DNA of 64,000 nucleotides from the NCBI GenBank assembly GCA_905250025.1, contig CAJNOJ010000024.1, positions 434,001 to 498,000 on the forward strand. The letters run 5' to 3'. Under the pieces are notes generated by a model that did not search any database, had not been told where the DNA came from, and was given only the letters and a program-made list of their open reading frames with translations. Made by a program: the position numbers and the translations under genes. The first letter of the stretch is position 1. Every line of letters starts with the position of its first letter. The stretch comes from Adineta ricciae. Its lineage: Eukaryota; Rotifera; Eurotatoria; Adinetida; Adinetidae. Positions 1-12,375 of this stretch are shown here, in pieces.

Positions 1-313
1 TTTAGAATCTCCGAGACGTACACTTATCTATTCGTTTGGTCTAGTTAATTACATTTGAAGACCAATGTATTTTCTACATCCGCAGTCGTAGGACGACACG
101 GATAGAAAAGAAGATATCTATTGACATACTAATGAATCATAAATACTTGTTTGAAACCTTCATTCGTGGAGTGTTTCCTATGTAAATAGCTTCTTGCCAT
201 GATCTCTGTTTATTACGTATGGGAGATATATCAAAAGGAACATATAACAACGCGAAAGTATACAGTTGCCACAGTAGAAGACAACGACCGGATTATCAGC
301 ATAAAAAACATCG
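1..313. other. 3' flank of the alpha2/delta gene, no gene seen
   Basis: AT-rich sequence downstream of the alpha2/delta stop codon. I see no open frame of useful length, splice-site pattern or repeat. A neighbouring gene may start beyond the window edge. Confidence 0.5.
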
Positions 314-3300
314 TCAAAATTTGGCTTGCAAGAAAAACATGTGACTTAGAAGTAAAATAGATACAACAAGTGAATAACGGTCAGCTAGTCTTGTGGCATA
401 TGAACACTTGGAAAATGATGTTTGATTTTCTCCTTCGTGCACGAAGAAACACTTGTGTGGTCGTTCACGATATGGTGTCGTTTTCAAACGTGTACACCAT
501 TCCTCTTTGGTGAATTCGACGGGTCTACGTTTGATGACCAATTTGGGACAGGTCACTGACGCTTCTTTCGAATGATTGACATATAGTAGCATTAAATTAC
601 TCCTCGGAATCTTTGATATCGAATAGCTAAATATATGGAGAAAAATGTATCGAAAAGATTTATGTTTGGTTTAGTAAGTTTACCCGAAAGATTCATAGAA
701 ATTAAGTCGGGATTCTACGGTTGAACTGTTCGTTCCATTTTCATTTACACTCACAACTGTTTCTCTTAAATAAACAGCACAATCAACCGCTCCATGAACA
801 GTATTAGCACGTTCAATCTCTTCCCATGTTAGTCGATTGTCTTTCGACGGTAATGGACCCTCCCATCCTTTCCATGTTGATACATAAAGGTTAAATTCTT
901 CAATACATGACAATGGAATTCGTCCGACCGATTCATCTTCCTTCGTTCCATTTATTTCTCGATGATCCAAGATCGGTCGACGGAAGTCAATGTGAGTTAA
1001 AAGAACATTACTAAGACTCTCTCGAGTATGTGTCGGTGGCTTTTCAGGTTCAAGAGTAAGATTTTGATTGTTATGAGACTTTCTTGATGCGTATGTCCAA
1101 CGAGGAAAGACAAGGATATCGTGAACAAGAAACCTAAAGGATTACACGTTAGAATATGTGATAGGTCAAAATAAAACTCTTCTTACATTGCAATATGGTT
1201 GATAACACTCCAGATCATTGAGGAGATGGTATAGAGAATCTGAAAGAGAGTATATTTACAAAACGAGAAAAATGAATACTCGAACATACACTTCGAAACA
1301 TGTGACCAGAACTTTTTTCTTGTACTATTTGCTTGTGTAAACATACACCTTGGAAATCCACCATTTTCTCTCTAGATACAAAGATTTTTCGAATCGTTTC
1401 AACGACAGTGCACAGAGAATATTTTACTCAGCGAAGATTTTCTTGGCAACAAGATCTTGCATAACCAAGCCCTCGAATTCACCTAAAAACTTGCCAATAT
1501 CAGCCTAAAAACAAATTCGGTACACATTTGATTAAATAAATGAATTTTCGAACATACCGTTCGATCGTCACCTTGCTGTTGACTAATGAACATAATGAAT
1601 CCATTCTCGTCAATGATGTAACATACACCACTGTCCAATTTACTCTAGAACGGCTTGAAATGAGAATATCAATAATATTGTTCGAAATACATACACATAA
1701 ATCGGAAAAATGAGTCGAGCGAACAGTTTTGTATGGTAACATAACTCCAAAAACTCCGAATGGAACATTTTGGGTATTATTCGGTCGATCCATAGATTTG
1801 TTCATCCAAATTCCCGTTGTAATGACTAGATACATATGTGATGCAGTAAATGACACACTTTGTCCTTCTACCAACGAAACAAAATATAACATGGAATTCA
1901 TCAAGAATGAATTACCTGTCGTATTCGTATTATTATCATACGAATTTTCTACAAAAAAAAAGAAGAAGATGCGAAATGTGATTTCGAAATGAATCTTATA
2001 CATACGTGAATTGGGACCGGGAATACTCGATATTCCGTAGAAAAGTGAATAGACGTAATGTTTACCATGAATATGGTCAGCACCATAGTAATGCGTAGCA
2101 TTGATAGTTCGTTCATAATAATTCGATTCAATGGAATTCGGATTTGCATCGCCAAATTGTCTAAACTCAGGTCCGGTTTCTTGCAAGAAATTCAATCCCG
2201 AGCTCATACCTGATATGATCTTCGATAGCTTGATTCGACAATCGCCAATAAGCAGTGATACCCGATCGAGTGGCTAAGAAAATCCAGTGGATATGGCTTT
2301 CATGTTCATATGATTTAAAATCCAGATAAGCTGATCGTTCGATTGGCTTTTGATGACTCCGGTCGATGGCACCGTTCTTCGTCCAATTTTCGAACTTGCT
2401 CATGATGAACAATTCTTCGATCATCATGTAAATCAATTGTTTACTCGCTTTGTACGGACCTACGTGAAGATTATTTCAATTAGAGAACCAATCAGAATCG
2501 AATCAAAGCATACATGAACGAATATTCATTGTTTCAATTTTTTCTTTCAAATAATCACGGAATGATTCTTCCGTGTCACCGATATCATCTTCCGCTGTTG
2601 AATTACAATAAATCCAATCGGCAATGCGAACATTGCGTTGAAGAATAAAACGAAGTGCTAGAACACAAAACGATCATCTAGTTGCACACTGTGTTCGTTC
2701 GGAAAAAGTAATATCATCTAAGTGATGCCATTAATACAACTAAGTGTTTTTAGGAACAAGACAAGACAGCCCTTCATGTACAAATTGATTTTGACAACGT
2801 TGGTTTTACTTTTCTCCTAGTGTTTCTTGTTCATCTCATATCAACTATAACATTTTGTTGAGAAAAGAATAAGTGCAGAATAATGAACTGTTATACCCGT
2901 TTATTACTTTTGTTAAAAGCTCTTCGAGATTTTCGAACAATAGTAAAGAACGGATATGAAGATTTATGATTGTATGCTTTTCATAAACTGTGCGTTGTTT
3001 CGAATTGATTACTCTACTATGAAGTTTATCTAAATGTGAATGTGCTCGGTGGCATTCAAACTGAGAAAAAAAAACACTACGTGCAATTTGCAAAACTTGT
3101 GTTAATACCGTATATTGTCTACGCGTTCTTTTTCGATCCATTCTGACTAATCTAGATAAAATCATCATCTTGAATAAGAAATTGCATCAAATCTAGCTTT
3201 ATTCTTCTGTCACAGAGTATTGTATATGTAAATAAGAAATGATTAAGTCTTTCATGATTGGAATTAGATGAAGCGCGAGCATGTCTCGTGCGTTCATAGT

Positions 3301-6300
3301 ATAAAAAACAAAAAGCTAATCTTTCAATAGAAATCATCCGTTCTCTGCTTGTGACTCTTTGTGTTTATCGTTGATCTTATTCTATTAGATTTGATCAATG
3401 ATGTTTCATTGTGAACTATTTGCTACTTGCAGAACGCAAAATTTCCTTCCGTTCGATGCACTCTTTCCTAATGGAATATGCCCTTTTCGAATGTCGTCTT
3501 TTAAGTACTCAACATTCTTTTGGAATATGGCTGGCTGAGAAAATCATTCGTTATTTACATAACAATTATTTCCTTATGAGACAGCAACTCACAAGACGTT
3601 CTTCGCGAGATAATTATGAAGAACAAGGAATTGGTCATCGGAGAATTCAATTGTAAATTCATCTGAATGGGATACTAATTCCGACGAAGCATAATCAAAG
3701 TAAATTGACCAGTCATCCGAAAGAATCGTGTCTTGTATGTCATCGCATTGACTGGGCTCACAATTGACTCAAGGGCACATCGTTTCGAATAAAAATCAAA
3801 CCTACTAACCTATTTGAGCTTTGCCTGTGTCCGGTTCAGTAGTTCGAACATGATATTCACCATAAGGAAAACGAACAGCAATGCCCAAACTAAAATCAAA
3901 CTCAAAAGCACACTCACTAAAGCATGTTTATCAGTACCTGAAAGGATTCGATTCTTTGTCTCCTAAAGTTGCATAGTAATACTTTTGTTCGACAACTTCG
4001 ATCCGTCGCTAGGAAGAAAAAAAAAGGGTAATTAGTTAGTTTATACTGGAAATGATCTTACCATATCATCCAAGTGTTTCTTGACTCGAGCTGAACGTTG
4101 ATTTTCCTTGGATAAAATCATATCCTTCCGGATCTACAAATCATCGCACATGAACAATCTCAGTCGACCTAACAAGAGATCTTACTGCTTGAATACTACT
4201 TGCTGGCAATGGCTACAAAAAGAAGTCTGATGACTGCTGTGATTTGGAAGAAGAGATATGACTTACATGAACGAATCTGATGAGGTTGTCAGGTATTTCT
4301 ACCATATCTAAGTCAATTGAATGATAGTTTTGTTTTCGATATGGACCCAACTAAATCGGACGCAATTTTTTTGAAAAGAATATCAAATGGGTATATCAAA
4401 CATACGACAGGCCGTAAATCAGGATGAAACATAAGATAGCCGTTGTGATTAATCATGAATGAATAAGCATGTACTCCGAGCTAAATAGAAATATGAGGAT
4501 TTATTTCAAGAAGGAAAGAGAAGTCGACATCTTTACTCGATATTTCGGTGAGAATTCTTGAATAAGTTTTACGGGAATATCAACGCCCACAGCACCTAAT
4601 AAGATTGTTTCGTCTTTTTTCTATTTCATTCATATGAGAAACAAGATAGAGTGCACTTCATTCGCAAATTAACTCACGTCTTTTGGTGGATTGAGAATAG
4701 GTTGGGCAATTGAAATCATCAAGTGAACAGGCTATTGAATTCAAATGAACTCATCTGTCTTCATCTGATTCTCTCTCGTTCTTACTTTCGATTTATTCCT
4801 AAACTCATCCATGGAGATCGAGAGGTCAGGGAATTTGAATGGAAACCATTTGTAGGTTTTTATTGGTAAGGTTCTTTCCACATCAAGAAATACACTACTC
4901 CATACAGTAACATGATCATTATACATAGCAATAGGACGCGCTGTAACTGGAATGTAATCTTCTACATTCTCTTGGATGTCTTCCAACGTCGAAACATGAG
5001 CAAAATATCCTAAATGAATTGATTAACCTTTCATACGACCATCCTTTCAGATTACCTTTGTTAGCACATGACATCCAACGAATATGCTTCGGATCGCCTA
5101 GTTCTCTTCCGATCATGTAAGTGAATACACGTGTCTGAAAAGTGCCGACAATATGTCGTCAGTTTTCGACATAGAAGAATCTTACTTCGATGGGATGACA
5201 TGTTGATACGTTATTCGGGGTCCAATTTCGACTTTGAAAAACACTTAATGCGGTTTCAGTAGCACCATCAGTGACAATCATGATCATTTTATTACAACCC
5301 GTACTATCGAGGAATGGCTCGTCTTCATCATCGTAATGAGTTACTACAAGAGAAAGAGAAACAAGGAAAGAAAAATGATTTCCGGACATTCGTTTTTAAT
5401 CAAACCATTGAAATCTGTTGGACAGAATGCTTCCCGTTGGGCGTCCGTTTGATTATCTGTTGTCAAATAATGGCATTGACACAATAATCTGACATTTTCC
5501 GTGAGTGATATGTTTGTACGGGCATCGTCTAAAATATTAAACGCCATGTTCAATGCTTTCGAAAAATTCGCGATGTCTTTAGTTTTGAATGGTTCATTGA
5601 CAGTTTGACGAAATCTCTACAAAGAGAAAAACGAAGTTGATACAAAGTAGTCGTCATTGACTGTAGCGATTACATGACGATTTTCAAATGTTGCTTGCAC
5701 GAGCCCATCTTGAAAACACTCATCGACAAATTCCGGTTCTTCTTGAAACTACAATCAATAGAACTTTTACACATTGACCTTCACTCTCGCGAAAACTCTA
5801 CTTTAATGATTTGTACAAAGTCGTCATCGGATAATGTATCTAAGATTGTTTCGACAGTTTGCACGGCAATAGATTTCTTCAAGCCAGTCATCGATCCACT
5901 AGCGTCAATCAAAATAATCACATCACGTGGCGATGATGTGGCACGGATGTACCAATTTTGTACGCGACAATCGAACAAATCTAATTTTTCAGTATCACCT
6001 TCCGGATACTCCCATTTATGACCCGGCCACACGCGATAAAGACCCGTTTGGCTGCAAAAGTACTGCCAAGTTAACTCGGGATCGTGATTATAATTATCAA
6101 TAAACGCTTGATTAAGATTATACGACCAATTTGCGGTTAAGAGAATTTCTTTATCTAAAGCAAAGCATGTCGATGTAAAGCTCGATCAGGAAACGACAGT
6201 CTTTTGTATCTCCTTACTTAAATAATAGATTATAGTCGGAACGTGGACTGTGCTATGCGTAATATTAACAAAAGCTCCACCAAAATGTTTTTTCTGTTGC

Positions 6301-7218
6301 ATATATAGATTTTTTACTAATACTCTACATGAAAGAGAACGCGTTTTCTTTACTCTATTCAACGATATAATTGGAATTTACCTGTATTGAGGATCTACAT
6401 CAGACCCTAACGGATTCTCATCTATTGAACCGGTTGTGTTCGAATCAGTAGTGGTAGATGAAAGCGGCACTTTGGTTGCCGAATCCTCGAGTCGAAATGA
6501 GCTATTGTCTGTGATTGTAATTGCTGACGATGTCGTTGTTGTCGTACTTGGTGAACTAGTTAAAGATGCATTTTCATTCGTTGTATTGCTAATATTATTT
6601 TCGACATGTTTGGTGCTGAGATAACCATGAGTCTACTCGGAAACGAATAGAATCAGTTAAAGAAAAAACAGGAACATTAGAATTGAACTCACTTCCATGA
6701 ATTTGACTGTTTCATTGCGCGTTGCTTCATCGGTTTCCGCAAATCGCCGATACGATTGTTCGCTGATAGTAACGAGATTTCTGATTGCTTCGAGCTTCTT
6801 CATTATAGCACGATTGGTATAATTTGCCATTTCGATCACAAGTTCGGAAAGATTACGTTTCTCAATGATGAACGTATTCGATGATTGCATGTAAACTTCG
6901 CGCATCATTCTATCTGTACTCGGCAATGTTAGTGCAGAAAATTGTTCTGTGAGATAAACTAATTGATCACGCAAGTATTGATTTGTTGCTGCCGATAACA
7001 AAGGAACTCTACAGGGAATATAAGAAAAAATAAAATTTTTCATCACATTTACCAAGAAATCGAGTATGAACATACGTCGGCAATGTATCGGAGAAAGATA
7101 CATTCGGAATATCGTGCAGATTAGATGCTTGAATACGTCGTTCATATTTGATGTTAATCACGAGAATTATTAGAATAATTCTCAGCGATGTCATTGATGG
7201 AGATTGATGTACGTGCAT
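314..7218 (-). CDS. CACNA2D-like: Voltage-gated calcium channel alpha2/delta subunit, multi-exon
   Basis: Extracellular auxiliary subunit that traffics and tunes voltage-gated calcium channels. The first exon (7077-7218) starts with a hydrophobic signal-peptide-like stretch (TSLRIILIILVI). A helical VWA-N region follows (6680-7010), then a Ser/Thr/Asn-rich segment (about 6395-6620), the block FGGAFVNITHSTVHVP, and a VWA domain (about 5780-6030) with a perfect MIDAS motif, DASGSMTG. Downstream are KMIMIVTDGATE and IRWMSCANKGYFAHV, both typical of the family, then Cache-like exons. The last exons carry NxS/T sites, IPRSNLMLLYVNHS and a C-terminal hydrophobic tail (SLVVSILLLSHMFF) that fits a GPI or membrane anchor. 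Most introns are about 50 bases; one (2658-3809) is 1152. Individual exon limits were not all resolved. An alternative start is the second Met, 8 codons in. Family call is firm; the alpha2/delta subtype is not. Confidence 0.9.
2658..3809 (-). other. Unusually long intron (1152 bases) in the alpha2/delta gene
   Basis: The flanking exons join in frame: donor ATAG|GTTAGTAGG at 3809 and acceptor GTTCTAG|CACTTCG at 2658, giving KAQIALRFILQRN across the junction. This is about twenty times the usual intron here. On the + strand at 3411-3656 there is an 81-codon open stretch without an ATG at its start and with no recognisable domain, probably chance. No transposon ends were seen. Confidence 0.7.
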
Positions 7219-7758
7219 TAATTCATCGAATGTTCAAATAGAAACGAGTTCGACGTGCTACTAACTGTCTCTTTTTTCTTTCTTGTGCTACTGCGCTTCT
7301 CTCTCTCTCTCCTAAGGCCGTATGTGTAGAATTTGTTCGAAAGAAAACTTCGTCAATTCTCTTGCGTGTTCTATACGTTAATGTCTACAAAGTCTATTCT
7401 TCGACATTCTATGTTAGCGTTTTTTTACTTACTCCTCATTCTTTTCTTGTGCTCACTACATTTGCTCCGATAAAATAACGAGTTCTCTCTCTCTTTTCTC
7501 TTAGTTTCTTTTTTTTTGTATATATCAATCACAAGCGTTCCCTCTTCCTCATTCACACACACACATACAACAAATCAAACGATTACGAAGGAAAAAGAAA
7601 GACGAGAAAAAAATCTACTGTTTTTATCGTTATTGACATAATCAAATATAGTTCAATCGGCTTACTTCCACAAAAGAACACAAATAAATAAATTTATTTA
7701 TTGTCTTTTTTTTCTCCTAGTCGCACAACATAAAATAAAACAAAACCGGAATGTCTGT
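7219..7758. other. Spacer between alpha2/delta promoter side and amine oxidase 3' end
   Basis: Pyrimidine-rich on the + strand, with a CT run near 7295-7312 and CA repeats near 7556-7566. The AT-rich 7680-7700 stretch, read on the - strand, gives AATAAATAAA, a likely polyadenylation signal for the amine oxidase, whose stop is at 7759. No gene seen. Confidence 0.5.
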
Positions 7759-10243
7759 TTAGTTTTCACAACATTCTTTCACTGTTTTCTTTATCGCTTT
7801 GGGAAGATCATTCGAAGGATTAATATCAAAGAATCCGCTAGGTTTAAGTGAAAATCCTGCTGTAACGACAGGCATGACAGGAAAATCTTCTTGTCTTGGA
7901 ATATGTGTCACACCAAATGTATACCAGAGAACGATGTCTTTATTAACTATGGACCGATCTTGTTCGGTATAATGTAACAAACCAATGTCGGATTGACTTT
8001 GATTGGGGTAATTGCCTGAACCGAACATTTCCTTCTCGTCGAAAGGAGTAACCCAGACATGGTAGTCCACAAAACTTGCACGTTTGCGCCACCAAGCTTT
8101 CGACGAACTGAGAGGTACGGCGTTGTCACCCGGATGTAGTTTGTAGCCAGTTGCTTCACCAACTCCGTTTCGAACGGCGGAGTTTTCGAACTTCCACGAA
8201 CGTGATTTCTCTAAGCACAGATTGCTTCTTGCTTGCTTCTCGGTTTCAAGCAATATTTTATTGATGTGAAACGCATTGTGAAATTGATTGTGTAGAGCAT
8301 CATCCGGATCAGCCTCGACATCGATCATGTACGCTGTATTATTGATGCCGTCTATAGCTAAATCAAGACGCATGTTGAAGAAATGCTGATGATATGGTGC
8401 GAATAATTGTGGAGCAATTAATGAGCCATACGGTGACTTTTTCTCAGGTGGTACAGCGCCTAATGAAAGAATGCCCGTCATTTTGACTTCGAATTGAACG
8501 CTAGCATCTTGATACAGATACCTATTAATAAAAGAGAACGTGTGCAATACAATTCTCGGAGGAATAACGATAAAACAAATACAGACAGAAGAGTGTTCTT
8601 GCTTAACAATGCATGGTGTGTGCTTTTTAGGTTCGAGCTCAATGTTTTTGAATAAATTATGGTCTATAAATCATTTATATTCACTATTTTCCCGAAAAGA
8701 TTCGATCGTTAATAATAGAGATCTTATATTCTAATTCTTCTTCTTCTTTTATAGATATTTCGAAAGGCTTTTAGGAACTAATTATTCTACTGAAACGAGA
8801 TCGTATTACACATGTTAGCACATACTGTTATCAGTAATGTTTTATGAACTTCCACATTTACTTGTCACAGAAGAGGAATGACTTTTGTTATGTGAAGCTT
8901 GTCGTAAACTATGCTCGATTTTCTCATTGGAGGGGAAATGTAAAGACTAATTACCAGAAGAATCCATATTCATAATTTTCGATTGTCGCAATACTTGAGA
9001 TAACTAATCTTCGACTTCGTCGTACCTAATGAAGGAAGCAAAAGCAGAGATTTTTGCATGTTCTCCACGAAAAATTACTTCTGGATTATTTAATCGACGA
9101 TCTGTATGCTTCCATAGGATGCCGACGTCCTCTTCGTGAAGACAAATGGCATTTTTGATCACCAAGAGTTCTCCACGGCTGGTACACATATTTGCATCGA
9201 AATATTTGATGTAACCAAGACAGTCACAGCCAAGTTCCAGACTATTCGTGCAACAACCTAAACCATATTCACCACAATCGAATGCGTTTTTTCTTGCTTG
9301 TTGTTCAGCTGGATCACCATAGGGAACAACCATTTCACTTAGTGCAGCTCGGTACAACACTGAACGGTTGTCGTAGGTCAAATGATGAAGAACTAAACCT
9401 TGTCGCATAGTAAAACCGATAACAAATGACCATTTTTGCCATGAGACTTGATAACCATTGATCTGAAAGCTTGGGCCTTCAGGTTGAACGATTTCTAACG
9501 GTCGAATATCAGTACGAGTTTTTGACACTTGATCCGATGTATATTCACAGCTGATGTACGGAATGGGATAGTGATTATAAATCTCAATACGAATAACTTC
9601 CACTATTCGAAACAAAAGATACAATATTTGCTTAGTTCAAATCTTTGAACTCACTTAAATTGAGATCGACTACAGGTCGTAAGCCTTCAATTGGATGTGT
9701 ATATCCATTATCATTCGGATGAGATCGAACGAAACACAATGGTCTTGCTAGACGACGTGTACGTTCTTCTTCTTCTCCATAGTACCCACTTGACCATATG
9801 TCGACCATCACTCGACTAACATCATCGATACCATAATGTTCACGTATCAATTCTTGAAATTGAACTGATCGAAGTACTGCTTGTTCACATTCAACTTGTT
9901 CATCAACAGTCATCGTCGCCTGAACATTTGGAATGTGTTCCAGTGATATAAGTTGACCTTCGTTTTCCAGCTCGACTCGTGCTTCATAACAAGAATTCGT
10001 TCCATTATCGAAGAGAACAACATCAGCTTCACGGGAAATCACTTCGTTCGATGGATTCAATATTTTTTCCTTTGCTGCTTCATGCAATGTTATCGACACA
10101 AAACGTGTCGTTGCCGTTATTTTGTCACTTTGTTTCTTCAAAACTTCTACAGCCCGTTCAATTTCAGCCAATGACAATGGTTCTAGTGGATGGCGCGATT
10201 GGGTACGTTCAGACGTTGTACTTTCGACTTTATCGTTCGTCAT
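7759..10243 (-). CDS. Copper amine oxidase (TPQ type), four exons
   Basis: Oxidises primary amines to aldehydes with release of ammonia and hydrogen peroxide, using copper and topaquinone made from an active-site Tyr. Exons 9655-10243, 9026-9602, 8955-8993 and 7759-8521 join in frame to about 655 residues, the normal family length. Near the N-terminus is HPLEPLSLAEI. The middle exon has AFDCGEYGLG (with the catalytic-base Asp) and TNSLELGCDCLG. The 39-base exon encodes IATIENYEYGFF, whose NYEY is the TPQ precursor site. The last exon has copper ligands in HQHFFNMR and the third His in FGVTHIPRQEDFPVMP. There is no signal peptide, unlike secreted animal AOC enzymes. The N-terminal motif resembles bacterial and fungal enzymes, so an origin by transfer is possible. 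The substrate cannot be read from sequence. Confidence 0.95.
8522..8954 (-). other. 433-base intron in the amine oxidase gene
   Basis: Donor TTCTG|GTAATTAG and acceptor TTAATAG|GTATCTG join to give GFFWYLYQD, as the family requires. It is long for this window and contains no recognisable gene on either strand. Confidence 0.8.
8994..9025 (-). other. 32-base intron just before the active-site exon
   Basis: Donor ATTAG|GTACGACG and acceptor ATCTCAAG|TATTGCG. Removing exactly 32 bases removes a TAG stop and produces SFISIATIENYEYGFF, matching the family around the TPQ tyrosine. The other nearby acceptor puts the next exon out of frame. Confidence 0.75.
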
Positions 10244-11979
10244 TATATCTACTTTTTTCGACTATCAATCAGGTGTCTTGGAAATAATAACTACTGTTTA
10301 AATACTCCAATCATCTACCTTCTGCTCTATTATTTTATCTAGCTTATGCTCCAATGCATTGGCTTTTCTTTATCAATAACGAGCCCTGGTGTGTGTGTGT
10401 TCGCAGAAAGAAAAAGAAAAAACGCTATCCGACATTATCAAATGTACTAAGGTATCAATGATTCATGTTCGATGTTTGCCCTTAAACTGAAGCGAGTGGC
10501 AAGCGCCTTTTTTTTCTATAACCAAGTATAGTTATCTAGAAAGAAAAATACAATTCGCGATTCATCTACTAATACTCTGTAATTATAGAAAAGTATGCTT
10601 TTTTTTCAAGGGTTACATGACACCTGTTATGCTTCTTTTTAATTTGATTTAAAAACACACTATATGCAATATTCAAAAGATCGCATGCGACAATTATAAC
10701 AATATATTAGATTTTCAAGTGCAAGAATATGAAAACATTTGACGGGCACAATCGAGAAACTACGTAGAAGAGCTCGATGTACATTTTTGAGTAATGTGTG
10801 TCACAACGGCATCTCGACATTCCTAACAGGACTAATTTTCCGTATGCAGTATATTCATGGTCATCGTCACATTCGAATGTTTTTCACTGAGCCATAGATC
10901 TCGCTATTCGAAACTTGTGTTGGGTCTACGACAGTTGTCTATACTTTATCTCACACTTGAACAGACAGCAATGGTGATCTGAATGAGATAAACACATCTT
11001 GAGTTGATAATCTAGTATGAAGACTTTTATTGAGACTCTCTTCGTTACTAATGACCTTCACCTTTTATTGTATTTGTTTATTCAGTTAAAATAGGAAGGT
11101 ATGATGCATGTACAAGGTGTCCTTCATTTTTATTTCATATTAGTGCTAAATACAGATGAGTCATTTTGCTTTATTTATGCATCTTTTCGCTCTCTACTCA
11201 ACTTGAAATTTGTGAAGTCATCTTTTTCGCACATGGACGGTCACATTTCAAGCAAAAAAGATGCTGCACTCTAAAGCGAGTTTCTTTCTACTATTTTTCC
11301 TAAGGCTTTTACAAGAAGCATGTGAAAGTACTCGATGTTTTTCCGTAATGCTGGGTCATATACAAACAGTGTAGCTTCCATAAAGTACAATCTAATTTGT
11401 TGGATTAAACAGATCATTGTGAGTACAGATCGTCTCAATATAGCAAACGATAAGAATATATGACACGTCAAACGTGTGAAGAAAGAATTTATTGAATGTA
11501 TAATCTCATTACACGAGAAGCGGTGAAGAAAATACTCTTGACATATCCTCCGCTTATTTTCGAATTTGTCAATACTCAAATAGACGAATGCACTCAGTAA
11601 TATTAGATAGTCTTCTACCTACGCAACGTAAATACATTTCTTTTCAATTTGATCAGAAATCCATATCAAGTGCTAGACTTTACGCCAAGAAATTCATCTT
11701 CTCTGACGTCAGTGAATTCTATCGTTTTTCAAATAGCCAATATTGATCAAAAATCAACTTTACTTTCGATTTGCTTGCAAAATATTTTTCAAACACATTT
11801 GAAAGAAATGTAAGAAAGGAAAAACGAAAACAAACAACTTTTAAAAAAGCAGTACCGTGAGATTGTTATTCGAAAAAAATGTTTCAACTTTGCCACACAA
11901 TAATAGATTATTTTGCGCGACTAGATGCAAACAGGAGTGTATGTATGCATGTCAAGGCTGAAAGGAATTTCATTTATTT
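10244..11979. other. 1.7 kb without a convincing gene
   Basis: Upstream flank of the amine oxidase and downstream flank of the peptide precursor. It has a short GT run near 10391-10400 and several T-rich tracts. A 102-codon open stretch on the - strand (11271-11579) has no recognisable domain and is probably chance. Confidence 0.5.
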
Positions 11980-12375
11980 CTATCCAAAAAACGTATCCCA
12001 ATGAGATTTTCGTCCGTAGGAACTGGATAATCGCGTGCGGCGACCTATTGGTCGAGTTGGGAGCGGCACCAAATGATGTTTGTCAGTTGTGGCTTGCTTC
12101 GTTCGATATCTCGTGGTATGATGATGATGATGTTCCTTCTGCTTGTCTAACAATGTCTTGGAATTGACCAACAGTGCCAACAGGTCCGAGTAACTTGGAG
12201 ATTCAACAAAATAATTTCTTAATGTTTGTATATCAGACTCGCTATCATACACAGGTCGACTTCTCACTAAAAAAACACGAGAGATAATGTTGATAAGAAG
12301 TTTTCTTTTCTCTTTCATACCGGATAAGACAATGGTGATAAACATTAAAGCAGTGAAAATGATTTCGGGTTTCAT
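11980..12375 (-). CDS. Candidate secreted neuropeptide precursor
   Basis: Two exons, 12321-12375 and 11980-12266, join through a 54-base GT-AG intron to give 113 residues. Residues 1-18 (KPEIIFTALMFITIVLS after Met) look like a signal peptide, and the intron lies at its end. There are no cysteines and no folded-domain signature. The C-terminal third has PTRPIGRR, then SSSYGRK, then the end SHWDTFFG. GRR and GRK are classic amidation plus dibasic-cleavage sites, and a final Gly can be amidated, so peptides ending in RPI-amide, SSSY-amide and WDTFF-amide are predicted. A run of five His precedes this part. AATAAA follows the stop almost at once. I do not recognise the peptide family. That it is secreted is well supported; that it is a neuropeptide is inference. 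Confidence 0.55.
   Translation of the reverse strand: MKPEIIFTALMFITIVLSGMKEKRKLLINIISRVFLVRSRPVYDSESDIQTLRNYFVESPSYSDLLALLVNSKTLLDKQKEHHHHHTTRYRTKQATTDKHHLVPLPTRPIGRRTRLSSSYGRKSHWDTFFG

Noticed and set aside
3411-3656. 81-codon open frame on the + strand within the large alpha2/delta intron, a possible nested gene.
   Set aside because: It lacks an ATG at its start, has no recognised domain and no poly(A) context.
11271-11579. 102-codon - strand frame upstream of the amine oxidase.
   Set aside because: Composition looks random (Ile/Phe/Leu-rich) and there is no neighbouring exon or signal.
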